A program made the translations under genes and the position numbers. A stretch of 57,974 nucleotides of DNA from contig CALXGC010000124.1 in assembly GCA_944387755.1 (NCBI GenBank), positions 1 through 57,974 of the forward strand. The letters run 5' to 3'. The notes under the pieces were generated by a model. It was not told the origin of the DNA and searched no databases. It saw only the letters and a program-made list of their open reading frames with translations. Positions 16,830 to 24,057 of this stretch are shown piece by piece. How positions within the stretch are numbered: the stretch's first letter is position 1; the number at the start of each line of letters is the position of its first letter. Source of the stretch: an uncultured Oscillospiraceae bacterium. Lineage in GTDB: Bacteria; Bacillota_A; Clostridia; Oscillospirales; Oscillospiraceae.

Positions 16830-17560
16830 AAATTGTGATTTTCGGCGGGACCACAGAGGGACGCCTGCTGGCCCAGGCCCTCTCAGAGCGGAAAATTCCC
16901 GCCGCGGTCTGCGTGGCCACAGAGCTGGGGGCGGAGGAGCTGGCCGGACTGCCCGGCATTGTCCCTCTGACGGGGCGGAAGACCCAGGGGGAGATGGAGG
17001 CGCTGCTGCGGGACGCGGAGCGGTGTGTGGACGCCACCCACCCCTATGCAACGGAGGTCTCCCAAAATATCCGGGCGGCCTGCGGGGCGGCGGGCGTTCC
17101 TCTCCGCCGCCTGCTGCGCCGGGAGAGCGGCTGCCCTCTGCCGCCGGACAGCGTGGCTGCAGACAGCGCCCAGGCCGCCGCCCGGTTTTTGGAGGCCAGG
17201 ACGGGCAATGTCCTTCTGGCCACCGGGGCAAAGGAGCTGCCCGCCTTCGCCGCCCTGGACCGGGAGCGGCTGTTTCCCCGGGTGCTGCCGGTGGAGGAGA
17301 GCCTCTCCGCCTGCCGCCGGGCGGGCATTCCCACAAAAAATATCATCGCCCTCCACGGGCCCTTCTCCCAAAAGCTCAACGAGGCGCTTCTGGAGCAGCA
17401 TCATATCCGCTGGCTGGTGACGAAGGACGCAGGCGCGCCGGGAGGCTTTGGGGAAAAAGCCGCCGCCGCCTGGAGGACCGGGGCGGCTCTGGTGGTGATC
17501 CGCCGGCCGGAGGAGGCGGGGGAGGGCTTTGAAGAGATTTTGAACTGGCTGTTGCGCTGA
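16826..17560 (+). CDS. cbiJ: Cobalt-precorrin-6A reductase CbiJ
   Basis: Protein of 244 residues with MKIVIFGGTTEGRLLAQAL, a dinucleotide-binding start, CVDATHPYATEVSQN, VLLATGAKELPAF and FPRVLPVEES, the usual CobK/CbiJ pattern. It reduces precorrin-6A with NAD(P)H. Coupled by ATGA to cbiH; its own SD is weak. Confidence 0.94.
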   Translation: MKIVIFGGTTEGRLLAQALSERKIPAAVCVATELGAEELAGLPGIVPLTGRKTQGEMEALLRDAERCVDATHPYATEVSQNIRAACGAAGVPLRRLLRRESGCPLPPDSVAADSAQAAARFLEARTGNVLLATGAKELPAFAALDRERLFPRVLPVEESLSACRRAGIPTKNIIALHGPFSQKLNEALLEQHHIRWLVTKDAGAPGGFGEKAAAAWRTGAALVVIRRPEEAGEGFEEILNWLLR

Positions 17561-17586
17561 CGGGCGGCCCCAGGCCGCCTCTGGGT
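17561..17586. repeat. Short GC-rich palindrome of the dispersed repeat family
   Basis: CGGGCGGCCCCAGGCCGCCT forms a GGCGGCC/GGCCGCC stem like the core of the other copies, between cbiJ and cbiET. Confidence 0.5.
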
Positions 17587-17603
17587 CAGAGAGGAGGATT
17601 GCC

Positions 17604-18821
17604 ATGGAAGTTACGCTGGTTGGGATGGGGCCCGGACACATCTCTCAAATCACGGCGGCGGCGGCGGACGCCCTGGCGCGGGCGGACTGCCTCATCGGGT
17701 CCCGGCGGCTGCTGGAGGAGTGCCCGCTGGCCCAGGACGCGCCCCGGATACACGCCGTCAAGGCGGCGGAGATTCTGGAGGCGCTGGAACAGCAGAGCTG
17801 GCGGGCCCCCTGCGTGCTCTACGGCGGGGACGTGGGCTTTTACTCCGGTGCGCGGGCGCTGCTCCCCCTGCTGAGAGAAAAAAATATCCCGGCGCGGGTG
17901 CTGCCGGGAATTTCAAGCGTGCAGTATTTCGCCGCCCGCCTGGGGCGGCCGTGGCAGGACTGGGCGCTGGTCTCCGCCCACGGCCTGGTGTGCGACCCGG
18001 TGGGGGAGGTGCTGTCCGCACAGGGCCGGCCGGTGCTCTTCCTCACCGGGGGCGCGGGGGGCGCGGGGGAGCTGTGCCAGCGGCTGGCCCAGGCCGGCCT
18101 GGGGGACCTCACCGCCACGGTGGGGGAGGACCTGTCCTATCCGGAGGAGCGCGTCCGCTCCGGGCCGGTGGGCGAGCTGGCCGGCCGGGAGATCTCCCCC
18201 CTTTCGGTGCTGCTGGTGGAGGGCTTTCGCCCGGCGGCGGCGCCCCGCTCCCAGGGGATGGACGACGGCTGCTTTCTCCGGGGCGGCGTGCCCATGACCA
18301 AGCAGGAGGTGCGGGCCGCCGCCCTGGCCAAGCTGGAGGTGCGGGACGGGGAGACCTATTGGGACGTGGGGGCGGGCACAGGCTCCGTCTCGGTGGAGCT
18401 GGCTCTGCTGGCCCCCCGCAGCGCCGTCTATGCGGTGGAGTGCCGGGAGGAGGCCTGCGCCCTCATCCGGGCCAACCGGGAGCGGTTCGCCGCCTATAAC
18501 CTGGAGCTGGTGGAGGGGCGGGCGCCGGAGGCCCTGGAGCTGCTGCCCGCCCCGGACGCGGTGTTTATTGGGGGGAGCGGCGGGGAGCTGCTGCCCATTT
18601 TGGAGCAGGCGGTCAGGCGCAACCCCGCCGTCCGGGTGTGCGTCGCCGCCATCGCGGTGGAGACCCTGGGAGTGGCGGTGGCCGCCCTCACCCAGCTGGA
18701 GATGGGGCCGGCGGTCGCCCAGATCACCGCCGCCCGCAGCCGCCCGGCGGGGGGGCTGCATCTGATGATGGGACAAAATCCGGTGTGGCTTGTCACCGGG
18801 CGCAGGGAGGCGGAGGTATGA
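17604..18821 (+). CDS. cbiET: Bifunctional cobalt-precorrin-7 C5-methyltransferase / C15-methyltransferase (decarboxylating) CbiET
   Basis: Protein of 405 residues formed by two enzymes fused. Residues 1 to about 205 are CbiE: VTLVGMGPGHISQITAAA, CVLYGGDVGFYSGARALLP and LPGISSVQYFAARLG. From about 231 (MTKQEVRAAALAKLEV) comes CbiT with the SAM site WDVGAGTGSVSVELA and FIGGSGGELLP. Together they add methyl groups at C5 and C15 and decarboxylate the C12 side chain. The fusion is the same arrangement as CobL. GAGAGGAGG precedes the ATG. Confidence 0.96.
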   Translation: MEVTLVGMGPGHISQITAAAADALARADCLIGSRRLLEECPLAQDAPRIHAVKAAEILEALEQQSWRAPCVLYGGDVGFYSGARALLPLLREKNIPARVLPGISSVQYFAARLGRPWQDWALVSAHGLVCDPVGEVLSAQGRPVLFLTGGAGGAGELCQRLAQAGLGDLTATVGEDLSYPEERVRSGPVGELAGREISPLSVLLVEGFRPAAAPRSQGMDDGCFLRGGVPMTKQEVRAAALAKLEVRDGETYWDVGAGTGSVSVELALLAPRSAVYAVECREEACALIRANRERFAAYNLELVEGRAPEALELLPAPDAVFIGGSGGELLPILEQAVRRNPAVRVCVAAIAVETLGVAVAALTQLEMGPAVAQITAARSRPAGGLHLMMGQNPVWLVTGRREAEV

Positions 18822-19465
18822 CGGAACACAGGCTTCCCCTGGACATCGAGGGGGAGAGTATGCGCATCATTCAGGCGGAGCTGGACAGGCGGGGGATTGT
18901 CCTGCCGCCGGACCGGGCCGCGGTGATAAAGCGGGTGATTCACACCACGGCGGATTTTGATTTTGCGGAAAATCTGCGGTTTACGCCGGGGGCGGCGGCG
19001 GCGGGGGAGGCGGCCCTGAGGGCGGGGACGGCCATTGTCACCGACACCAACATGGCCCGCGCCGGGGTGAATCAGACGGCCTGCCGGCGGCTGGGGGTGG
19101 AGTGCCGGTGCCTGATGGCCGACCCGGAGACGGCCCGGCTGGCCGGAGAGATGGGCGTGACGCGGGCGGCGGCGGCGGCGGAGCGCTGGGCGCGGGAGTG
19201 CCCGGAGGCCGTCTTCGCCGTGGGCAACGCCCCCACCGCCCTGCTGCGCCTGGCGGAGCTGATAGAGGCGGGGGCCCTCCGCCCCGCCCTGGTCATCGGG
19301 ACGCCGGTGGGCTTTGTCAACGTGGAGGAGAGCAAGGCGCGCATCTGGGCCGTGTGCAGGGAGAGAGAGATCCCCGCCATCACGGCCATGGGCCGGAAGG
19401 GGGGATCTCCTGTGGCGGCCGCCGTGTGCAACGCCCTGCTCTACCGGGCGGCGGGGATGCGGTGA
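18818..19465 (+). CDS. cbiC: Cobalt-precorrin-8 methylmutase CbiC
   Basis: Protein of 215 residues. CbiC/CobH features: VIKRVIHTTADFDFAENL, containing the conserved histidine, TDTNMARAGV, VGNAPTALLRL, VIGTPVGFVNVEESK and TAMGRKGGSPVAAAVCNALL. It moves the methyl group from C11 to C12, giving cobyrinate. It is the last gene of the operon and ends only four bases from the stop codon of the convergent kinase gene, with no terminator between them. Confidence 0.97.
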   Translation: MTEHRLPLDIEGESMRIIQAELDRRGIVLPPDRAAVIKRVIHTTADFDFAENLRFTPGAAAAGEAALRAGTAIVTDTNMARAGVNQTACRRLGVECRCLMADPETARLAGEMGVTRAAAAAERWARECPEAVFAVGNAPTALLRLAELIEAGALRPALVIGTPVGFVNVEESKARIWAVCREREIPAITAMGRKGGSPVAAAVCNALLYRAAGMR

Positions 19466-19469
19466 GAGC

Positions 19470-20510
19470 TCAGACCCGCCGGGGCAGCAGCACGGTGAAG
19501 GCGCTGCCCTGGTCCTCCACGCTGCTGACCTGGATGGTCCCGCCGCACAGCTCCACAATGCGCCGCACAATGGACAGCCCCAGCCCCAGGCCCTTGCCGC
19601 CGGACCTGGACGCGCTCCCCTGGTAGTACTTGTCGAAGATGTGGGCACGCACCTCCTCCGACATGCCGATGCCCGTGTCGGCCACCGTCACCGCCAGCTC
19701 TCCGGGGCGGTTTTCCAGGGTGACGGTGATCTCGCCCCCCTCCGGGGTGTATTTCACCGCGTTGTTCAGCAGGTTGAGCCACACGTGGCGCATAAGCTCC
19801 TCGTTGCCGTCGTACTCCGCCGGCTCCAGGCTGGCGGTGAAGGAGATCTCCTTCTTCTCCCAGGAGGGGGAGAGGAGGATGGCGCAGCGCTTAATCTGCT
19901 CGTCCAGGGAGTAGGGGCGCTTTTCGGCGATGAACTGCTGGGACTCCAGCTTGGTGAGCAGCAGGGCGCTGTTGGCCAGACCGGCCAGGCGGGAGGACTC
20001 GCCGATGATGATCTGCAAATACTGCTCCCGCTCCTCCGGGGTGGTCTCCGGCTCCCGCAGCAGCTCGGCGAAGCCCTTGATGGCGGTGATGGGGGTCTTG
20101 AACTCGTGAGAGAAGTTGTTGATGAAGTCGTCCCGAAGGGTCTGAATGCTCTGGAGCTCCTGGGACATCTTGTTGAAATCCTCGTAGGCGGCCTCCAGGG
20201 GGCCGCCTTTTTTCGGGTCCAGGCGGCGGGAGAAGTCCCCCTCGGCCACCGCCTTCAGGCCGCCGGTGAGGCCGGAGACCAGGTGGTTGAAGTGCCGGCT
20301 GAACAGGGTGGAGGTGATTCCCACAATGGCCCCCATGATGACCAGCCCCCAGAAGACCAGGGTGGAGGACCTTGGCGTCCCGACCCAGTACAAGGTCCCC
20401 CAGACGTGGAGCAGGACGAAAACCAGCGCGGAGGTAAGCGTGACAATGACGGACTCCAGGGCCAGCCACCCGGCCAGCTCCTTCCGTTTTTTACAGGGCG
20501 CGCGTCTCAC
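19470..20510 (-). CDS. Sensor histidine kinase
   Basis: Protein of 346 residues. Two membrane helices (about 15-35 and 50-72) enclose a very short extracytoplasmic loop, followed by a HAMP-like region to about 120. The H box is NFSHEFKTPITAIKGFAELL with His135; the N box is NLLNNAVKYTPEGG, the G1 box DTGIGM and the G2 box GKGLGLGLSIVRRI. With almost no external domain it probably senses the membrane or envelope itself. It overlaps the response regulator gene by four bases, giving a coupled pair. The divergent RND efflux operon and the shared box motif (21.3-21.45 kb) suggest that pump as its target. Confidence 0.94.
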   Translation of the reverse strand: MRRAPCKKRKELAGWLALESVIVTLTSALVFVLLHVWGTLYWVGTPRSSTLVFWGLVIMGAIVGITSTLFSRHFNHLVSGLTGGLKAVAEGDFSRRLDPKKGGPLEAAYEDFNKMSQELQSIQTLRDDFINNFSHEFKTPITAIKGFAELLREPETTPEEREQYLQIIIGESSRLAGLANSALLLTKLESQQFIAEKRPYSLDEQIKRCAILLSPSWEKKEISFTASLEPAEYDGNEELMRHVWLNLLNNAVKYTPEGGEITVTLENRPGELAVTVADTGIGMSEEVRAHIFDKYYQGSASRSGGKGLGLGLSIVRRIVELCGGTIQVSSVEDQGSAFTVLLPRRV

Positions 20511-21190
20511 GGCTTCTCCCCCTTTGTGATCTCCGCCTTGTACCCCAGCCCCTTGATGGTGACGATGTGGAATTCCGGGATGTGGCGCAGCTTATTGCGC
20601 AGGCGGCTGATGTGGGTCTTCACCGTATCCTCGCCGCTTTCGGAGTCATAGCCCCAGATGCCGTCCAGAAGCTGGTTCCGGGTAAAAATCTGCCCCGGAT
20701 AGGACAGCAGCTTATAGAGCAGCTCAAACTCTTTTTTGGGCAGCTCCAGGACCTCGCCCTCCCGCGCGACGGTGTAGGCGCTGGAGTCCAGCACCACCGG
20801 TCCCACCACAATCTTCCGCTCGCTGGCAATGCGGGAGCGGCGGAGCAGGGCGTTTAAGCGCCAGATGAGCTCCTCATAGTTTACCGGCTTGGTCATATAG
20901 TCGTCAATGCCGGAGGAGAACCCCTCCCGCTTGTCCTCGAAGGACTGCTTGGCGGTGAGCAGAAGCACCGGAATCTGGTTGCCCTGCTCCCGCAGGGTTT
21001 TTACCAGGGTATAGCCGTCCATCCGGGGCATCATCACGTCGGCGATAATCAGGTCCACCGCCCGCCGCTCCAGCACCTCCAGGGCCTCCAGCCCGTCCTG
21101 GGCGGCGATCACCGTAAACTGGTGCTTCAGCTTCGCCGTGGTCAGCAGGCGCATGGAGGCCTCGTCCTCCACCAGCAGAATGGTTGCCAC
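20507..21190 (-). CDS. OmpR/PhoB-family response regulator
   Basis: Protein of 227 residues. The receiver domain has acidic pair EDE at 8-10, phospho-acceptor Asp51 in IIADVMMPRMDG, the conserved LLLTAK and Lys in DDYMTKPV. The C-terminal winged-helix domain has LPKKEFELLYKLLSYPGQIF, DTVKTHISRLRNKL and VTIKGLGYKAEI. I place the start at GTG 21190 because the receiver beta-strand begins there (ATILLVEDE) and GGGAG/GGAGGGG lies just before; further upstream codons do not look like a receiver domain. Confidence 0.92.
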   Translation of the reverse strand: MATILLVEDEASMRLLTTAKLKHQFTVIAAQDGLEALEVLERRAVDLIIADVMMPRMDGYTLVKTLREQGNQIPVLLLTAKQSFEDKREGFSSGIDDYMTKPVNYEELIWRLNALLRRSRIASERKIVVGPVVLDSSAYTVAREGEVLELPKKEFELLYKLLSYPGQIFTRNQLLDGIWGYDSESGEDTVKTHISRLRNKLRHIPEFHIVTIKGLGYKAEITKGEKP

Positions 21191-21500
21191 GCCCCTCCAC
21201 TCCCTTTCTTTCGCCCGCGGGGCCGCGGAGAGGCGCCGCGGGCGGTTGTGTGGTTCCAGTATAGCCGTCCGGCGCTCTCCCGTCAAACGGCGGCCAATTT
21301 TGGGGAACCATACCGCTTCCAGGTAAACCCAAGGTAAACTCCCATAAAAATTCCGGCGGTTTGGCGCTCCTGCCGGGGAGAGCGGGAGGACTGCCGGGAA
21401 ACTTTGGGCAGCCTGCCCAGAGAATGGTTTACCGTGAGTTTACCTTCAGCGGCTATTCTATACCCTGCAACAGCCTACGAAAACGATGGAGGAATTGCCC
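21191..21500. promoter_or_regulatory. Divergent regulatory region with two response-regulator boxes
   Basis: This 310-base gap holds no gene. Near the regulator side, AGGTAAAC occurs twice (21321-21328 and 21332-21339), exactly 11 bases apart. Near the efflux side, GTTTACC occurs twice (21427-21433 and 21438-21444), again 11 bases apart, in the opposite orientation. An 11-base period on one face is the hallmark of tandem OmpR/PhoB-type binding. Just downstream of the second pair is TATTCT/TATACC (21454-21464), a possible -10 region for an activated promoter. Confidence 0.65.
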
Positions 21501-22754
21501 ATGAGACGACACATCGCCCTGCTGCTGGCCGTTCTGACCGCAGTGGGTACCATGACGGCCCCCGCCCTGGCTGCGGAGGCGGAGGAGAGCGAAGCGGTTC
21601 AGGAGACGGCGCAGGAGACGGCGCAGGAGACGCCCGCCCCCGACCCGGAGGGCACGGTGAGCTGGGCCAATCTGGACCGGCGCATCCGGGAGGGGAGCCT
21701 GAGCGCCCTGATGCTCACGGAGAATATCGCCGGCATTGAGAACCTCGACTATGAACAGATGCGCGAGGACCTGCGCAAGCAGCTCAACGACATCGCCGGG
21801 GCCCAGTGGGGACTGACTCTGGTGGGGGGCAGCATGGCCGCCAGCTCCCTGGACCAGGCCTACGACGCCCTGCGGGATACGTTTGACGACCTGAAGGACG
21901 GTGAAATTCAGGCGGACAACGCCGACGTGGTCTGGCAGCTGGAGGACACTGTGAACCAGGTGGTCTCCGGGGGCGAGACGCTGTACATCACCCTCCTGGA
22001 CCTGGAGCAGCAGGCCGCCGACGGCCGGCGGGGCCTGGACGCCCTGGACCGGAGCCTGGAGGAGCTGCGCCTGCGGGAGCAGCTGGGCCAGGTGTCCCGG
22101 CAGACGGTGGCGGAGGTGGAGCAGACCCGCGCCAGCACCGTCAGCCAGCTGAACACCCTGGACAGCGCCATCTCCACCTATAAGCTTCAGCTGGAGAACC
22201 TCGTCGGCGCGGCCCCCACCGGAGAGATTCAGCTGGGCGCGCTGCCCGCTCCGGGGGAGGACGGCTGGGAGGCCCCCGACTATGCGGCTGATTTAGAGGC
22301 CGCCAAGGCGGCCAGCTGGACCCTGCGGGATGCGAAAAACACCCTGGACGACGCCCAGGAGGCCTGGGACGACGCCCAGGACGACTACCGCGCCCCCAGG
22401 AAGGCGTATATGCTCCAGCAGGCGGAGCACACCTGGAACGCCGCCCAGCTCACCTACCAGTCCACGGTGCAGAGCTTTGAGACCAGCTTCAAGAGCCTCT
22501 ACGACTCCCTGGCCAGCTATGAACAGGCGCTGGAGAGCGCCCAGTCCGCCCTGGCCTGGCAGCAGACCCTTCTGGACACCGCCCAGCGGAAATATGAGCT
22601 GGGCCTCATCTCCCGCTCCGACCTGCTCACCGCCCAGGACGACGCGGCCGCCGCCCAGTCCGCCGCGGACGGGGCCTGGCGGGACCTGTTCGCCGCCCGG
22701 AACAGCTACCGCTGGGCGGTGGAGACCGGACTGCTGTCCGGCGCCCAGGGATAA
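21501..22754 (+). CDS. TolC-like (outer-membrane-factor-type) coiled-coil exported protein
   Basis: Protein of 417 residues. Residues 1-29 form a signal peptide (RRHIALLLAVLTAVGTM, then APALAA). After an acidic linker with a QET(A) repeat come long Ala/Leu/Glu/Asp-rich helices with heptad character. The end has the TolC-family pattern AQRKYELGLISRSDLLTAQ, as in OEP domains, and ARNSYRWAVETGLL. In Gram-negatives TolC forms the outer-membrane channel; here, with no sign of an outer membrane, it may act as a periplasm-like or cell-wall spanning coiled-coil partner. The ATG at 21501 is preceded by GGAGG; an upstream in-frame ATG at 21486 overlaps that SD. First gene of a TolC-like/MFP/RND operon. 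Confidence 0.82.
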   Translation: MRRHIALLLAVLTAVGTMTAPALAAEAEESEAVQETAQETAQETPAPDPEGTVSWANLDRRIREGSLSALMLTENIAGIENLDYEQMREDLRKQLNDIAGAQWGLTLVGGSMAASSLDQAYDALRDTFDDLKDGEIQADNADVVWQLEDTVNQVVSGGETLYITLLDLEQQAADGRRGLDALDRSLEELRLREQLGQVSRQTVAEVEQTRASTVSQLNTLDSAISTYKLQLENLVGAAPTGEIQLGALPAPGEDGWEAPDYAADLEAAKAASWTLRDAKNTLDDAQEAWDDAQDDYRAPRKAYMLQQAEHTWNAAQLTYQSTVQSFETSFKSLYDSLASYEQALESAQSALAWQQTLLDTAQRKYELGLISRSDLLTAQDDAAAAQSAADGAWRDLFAARNSYRWAVETGLLSGAQG

Positions 22755-22790
22755 GCGGCAGAATCCCGCCCGGAAGAACTGCCGGAACAG

Positions 22791-22816
22791 ACGGGCGGCC
22801 CTGGGCCGCCCCTACC
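22791..22816. repeat. GC-rich dispersed repeat, short copy
   Basis: GACGGGCGGCCCTGGGCCGC followed by CCCTAC is the reverse orientation of the TAGGGGCGGCC core, located between the TolC-like and MFP genes. Confidence 0.7.
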
Positions 22817-22842
22817 CCAATGAAAGGATGGAATACGCGACC

Positions 22843-24054
22843 ATGAACCGTAAAGTATCCGCTCTGCTGTGCTGCGCGCTGGCGCTGACGCTGGCCGGCT
22901 GTCAGGAGGAGGCGGAGGAGCCTCTGCTGGACCCCACGGTGACGGTGGAGACCGCCGCCGCCCAGACCGGCGATTTGAGCACCGAGAGCACATACATCGG
23001 CACCATCTCCGCCGAGGGCACCGCCAGCGTGGTGGCCATGGTGTCCGGCAACGTAGAGCAGGTGGCCGTCTCTGTGGGAGACGCCGTCGCCGCCGGGGAC
23101 CTGCTGTGCCGCTTTGACGACGAGAGCGCCCGCCTCACCCTCCAGAACGCCCAGGCGGCGGTGAACAGCGCCCAGGAGAGCTATAACAGCGCCGTGGCCA
23201 ACTACGGCGGGACCGACCTGTCCCTCCTCCAGGAGCAGCTCCGCCTGGCCCAGGAGAATTACGACAACACCCTGGCCCTGCTGGAGATTGGCGCGGCCTC
23301 TCAGACGGAGGTGGACCAGGCCCACCAGACCCTCCTGTCCGCCCAGGCCGGCGTGGAGGCCGCGCGGGCTGCGCTGAGCTCCGCCCAGGCCGGCGTGGCC
23401 TCCGCCCAGGTGGGGGTGGCCTCCGCGGAGTACCAGCTCTCCCTGTATAACCTCACCGCCCCCATCTCCGGCGTGGTGGAGGCGGTGAACGTGACGGAGA
23501 ACAATTTTGCCGCCTCCGGCACCGCCGCCTTTGTCATCTCCAACGGGGCCAACAAGACCGTCACCTTCTATGTCACCGACACCGTCCGGCAGACCCTGAC
23601 CCCCGGCCAGGCTGTGACGGTGAGCTACGGCGGCCGGACCTATGAGGGGGCCGTCACCGAGATCAGCGGCGTGGTGGACTCCAGAGTGGGGCAGTTCCAG
23701 GTAAAGGCCGTCATCGACGGAGCTCAGGACCTGCCCGACGGCCTGTCCGTGGAGCTGACCACCGTGGCCTACCGGGAGACCGGGGCCGTGATCATCCCCA
23801 GCGACGCCATGTTCTTTGAAAACGGCCAGGCCTATGTCTACCTGGTGCAGGACGGCGCCGCCGTGCGCGCCGACGTGACCATCGGCCTATATACCACAGA
23901 TGAGATTGCTGTCACCGGCGGTCTGACGCCGGGGGACGAGGTGATCACCACCTGGTCCGCCAGCCTGCGGGACGGCGCGGCCGTCCGGACGGCGGAGGAG
24001 AGCGCCGCGCCTCAGGAGAGCGCCCCCCAGGAGGAGCAGGAGGCGGAGGGCTGA
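22843..24054 (+). CDS. Membrane-fusion (adaptor) lipoprotein of RND efflux system
   Basis: Protein of 403 residues. A lipoprotein signal MNRKVSALLCCALALTLAGC places Cys20 as the lipid-anchored residue. It then shows the HlyD/AcrA order: first half of a lipoyl domain (VVAMVSGNVEQVAVSVGDAV), a helical hairpin with repeated SAQAGVASAQ units, the second lipoyl half (LYNLTAPISGVVEAVNV), and beta-barrel and membrane-proximal domains. The final 25 residues are Glu/Gln/Ala-rich. The start at 22843 is favoured by the lipobox spacing although GAAAGGA is 14 bases away; an alternative ATG at 22828 would add five residues. Lies between the TolC-like gene and the RND pump. Confidence 0.92.
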   Translation: MNRKVSALLCCALALTLAGCQEEAEEPLLDPTVTVETAAAQTGDLSTESTYIGTISAEGTASVVAMVSGNVEQVAVSVGDAVAAGDLLCRFDDESARLTLQNAQAAVNSAQESYNSAVANYGGTDLSLLQEQLRLAQENYDNTLALLEIGAASQTEVDQAHQTLLSAQAGVEAARAALSSAQAGVASAQVGVASAEYQLSLYNLTAPISGVVEAVNVTENNFAASGTAAFVISNGANKTVTFYVTDTVRQTLTPGQAVTVSYGGRTYEGAVTEISGVVDSRVGQFQVKAVIDGAQDLPDGLSVELTTVAYRETGAVIIPSDAMFFENGQAYVYLVQDGAAVRADVTIGLYTTDEIAVTGGLTPGDEVITTWSASLRDGAAVRTAEESAAPQESAPQEEQEAEG

Positions 24055-24057
24055 CCC

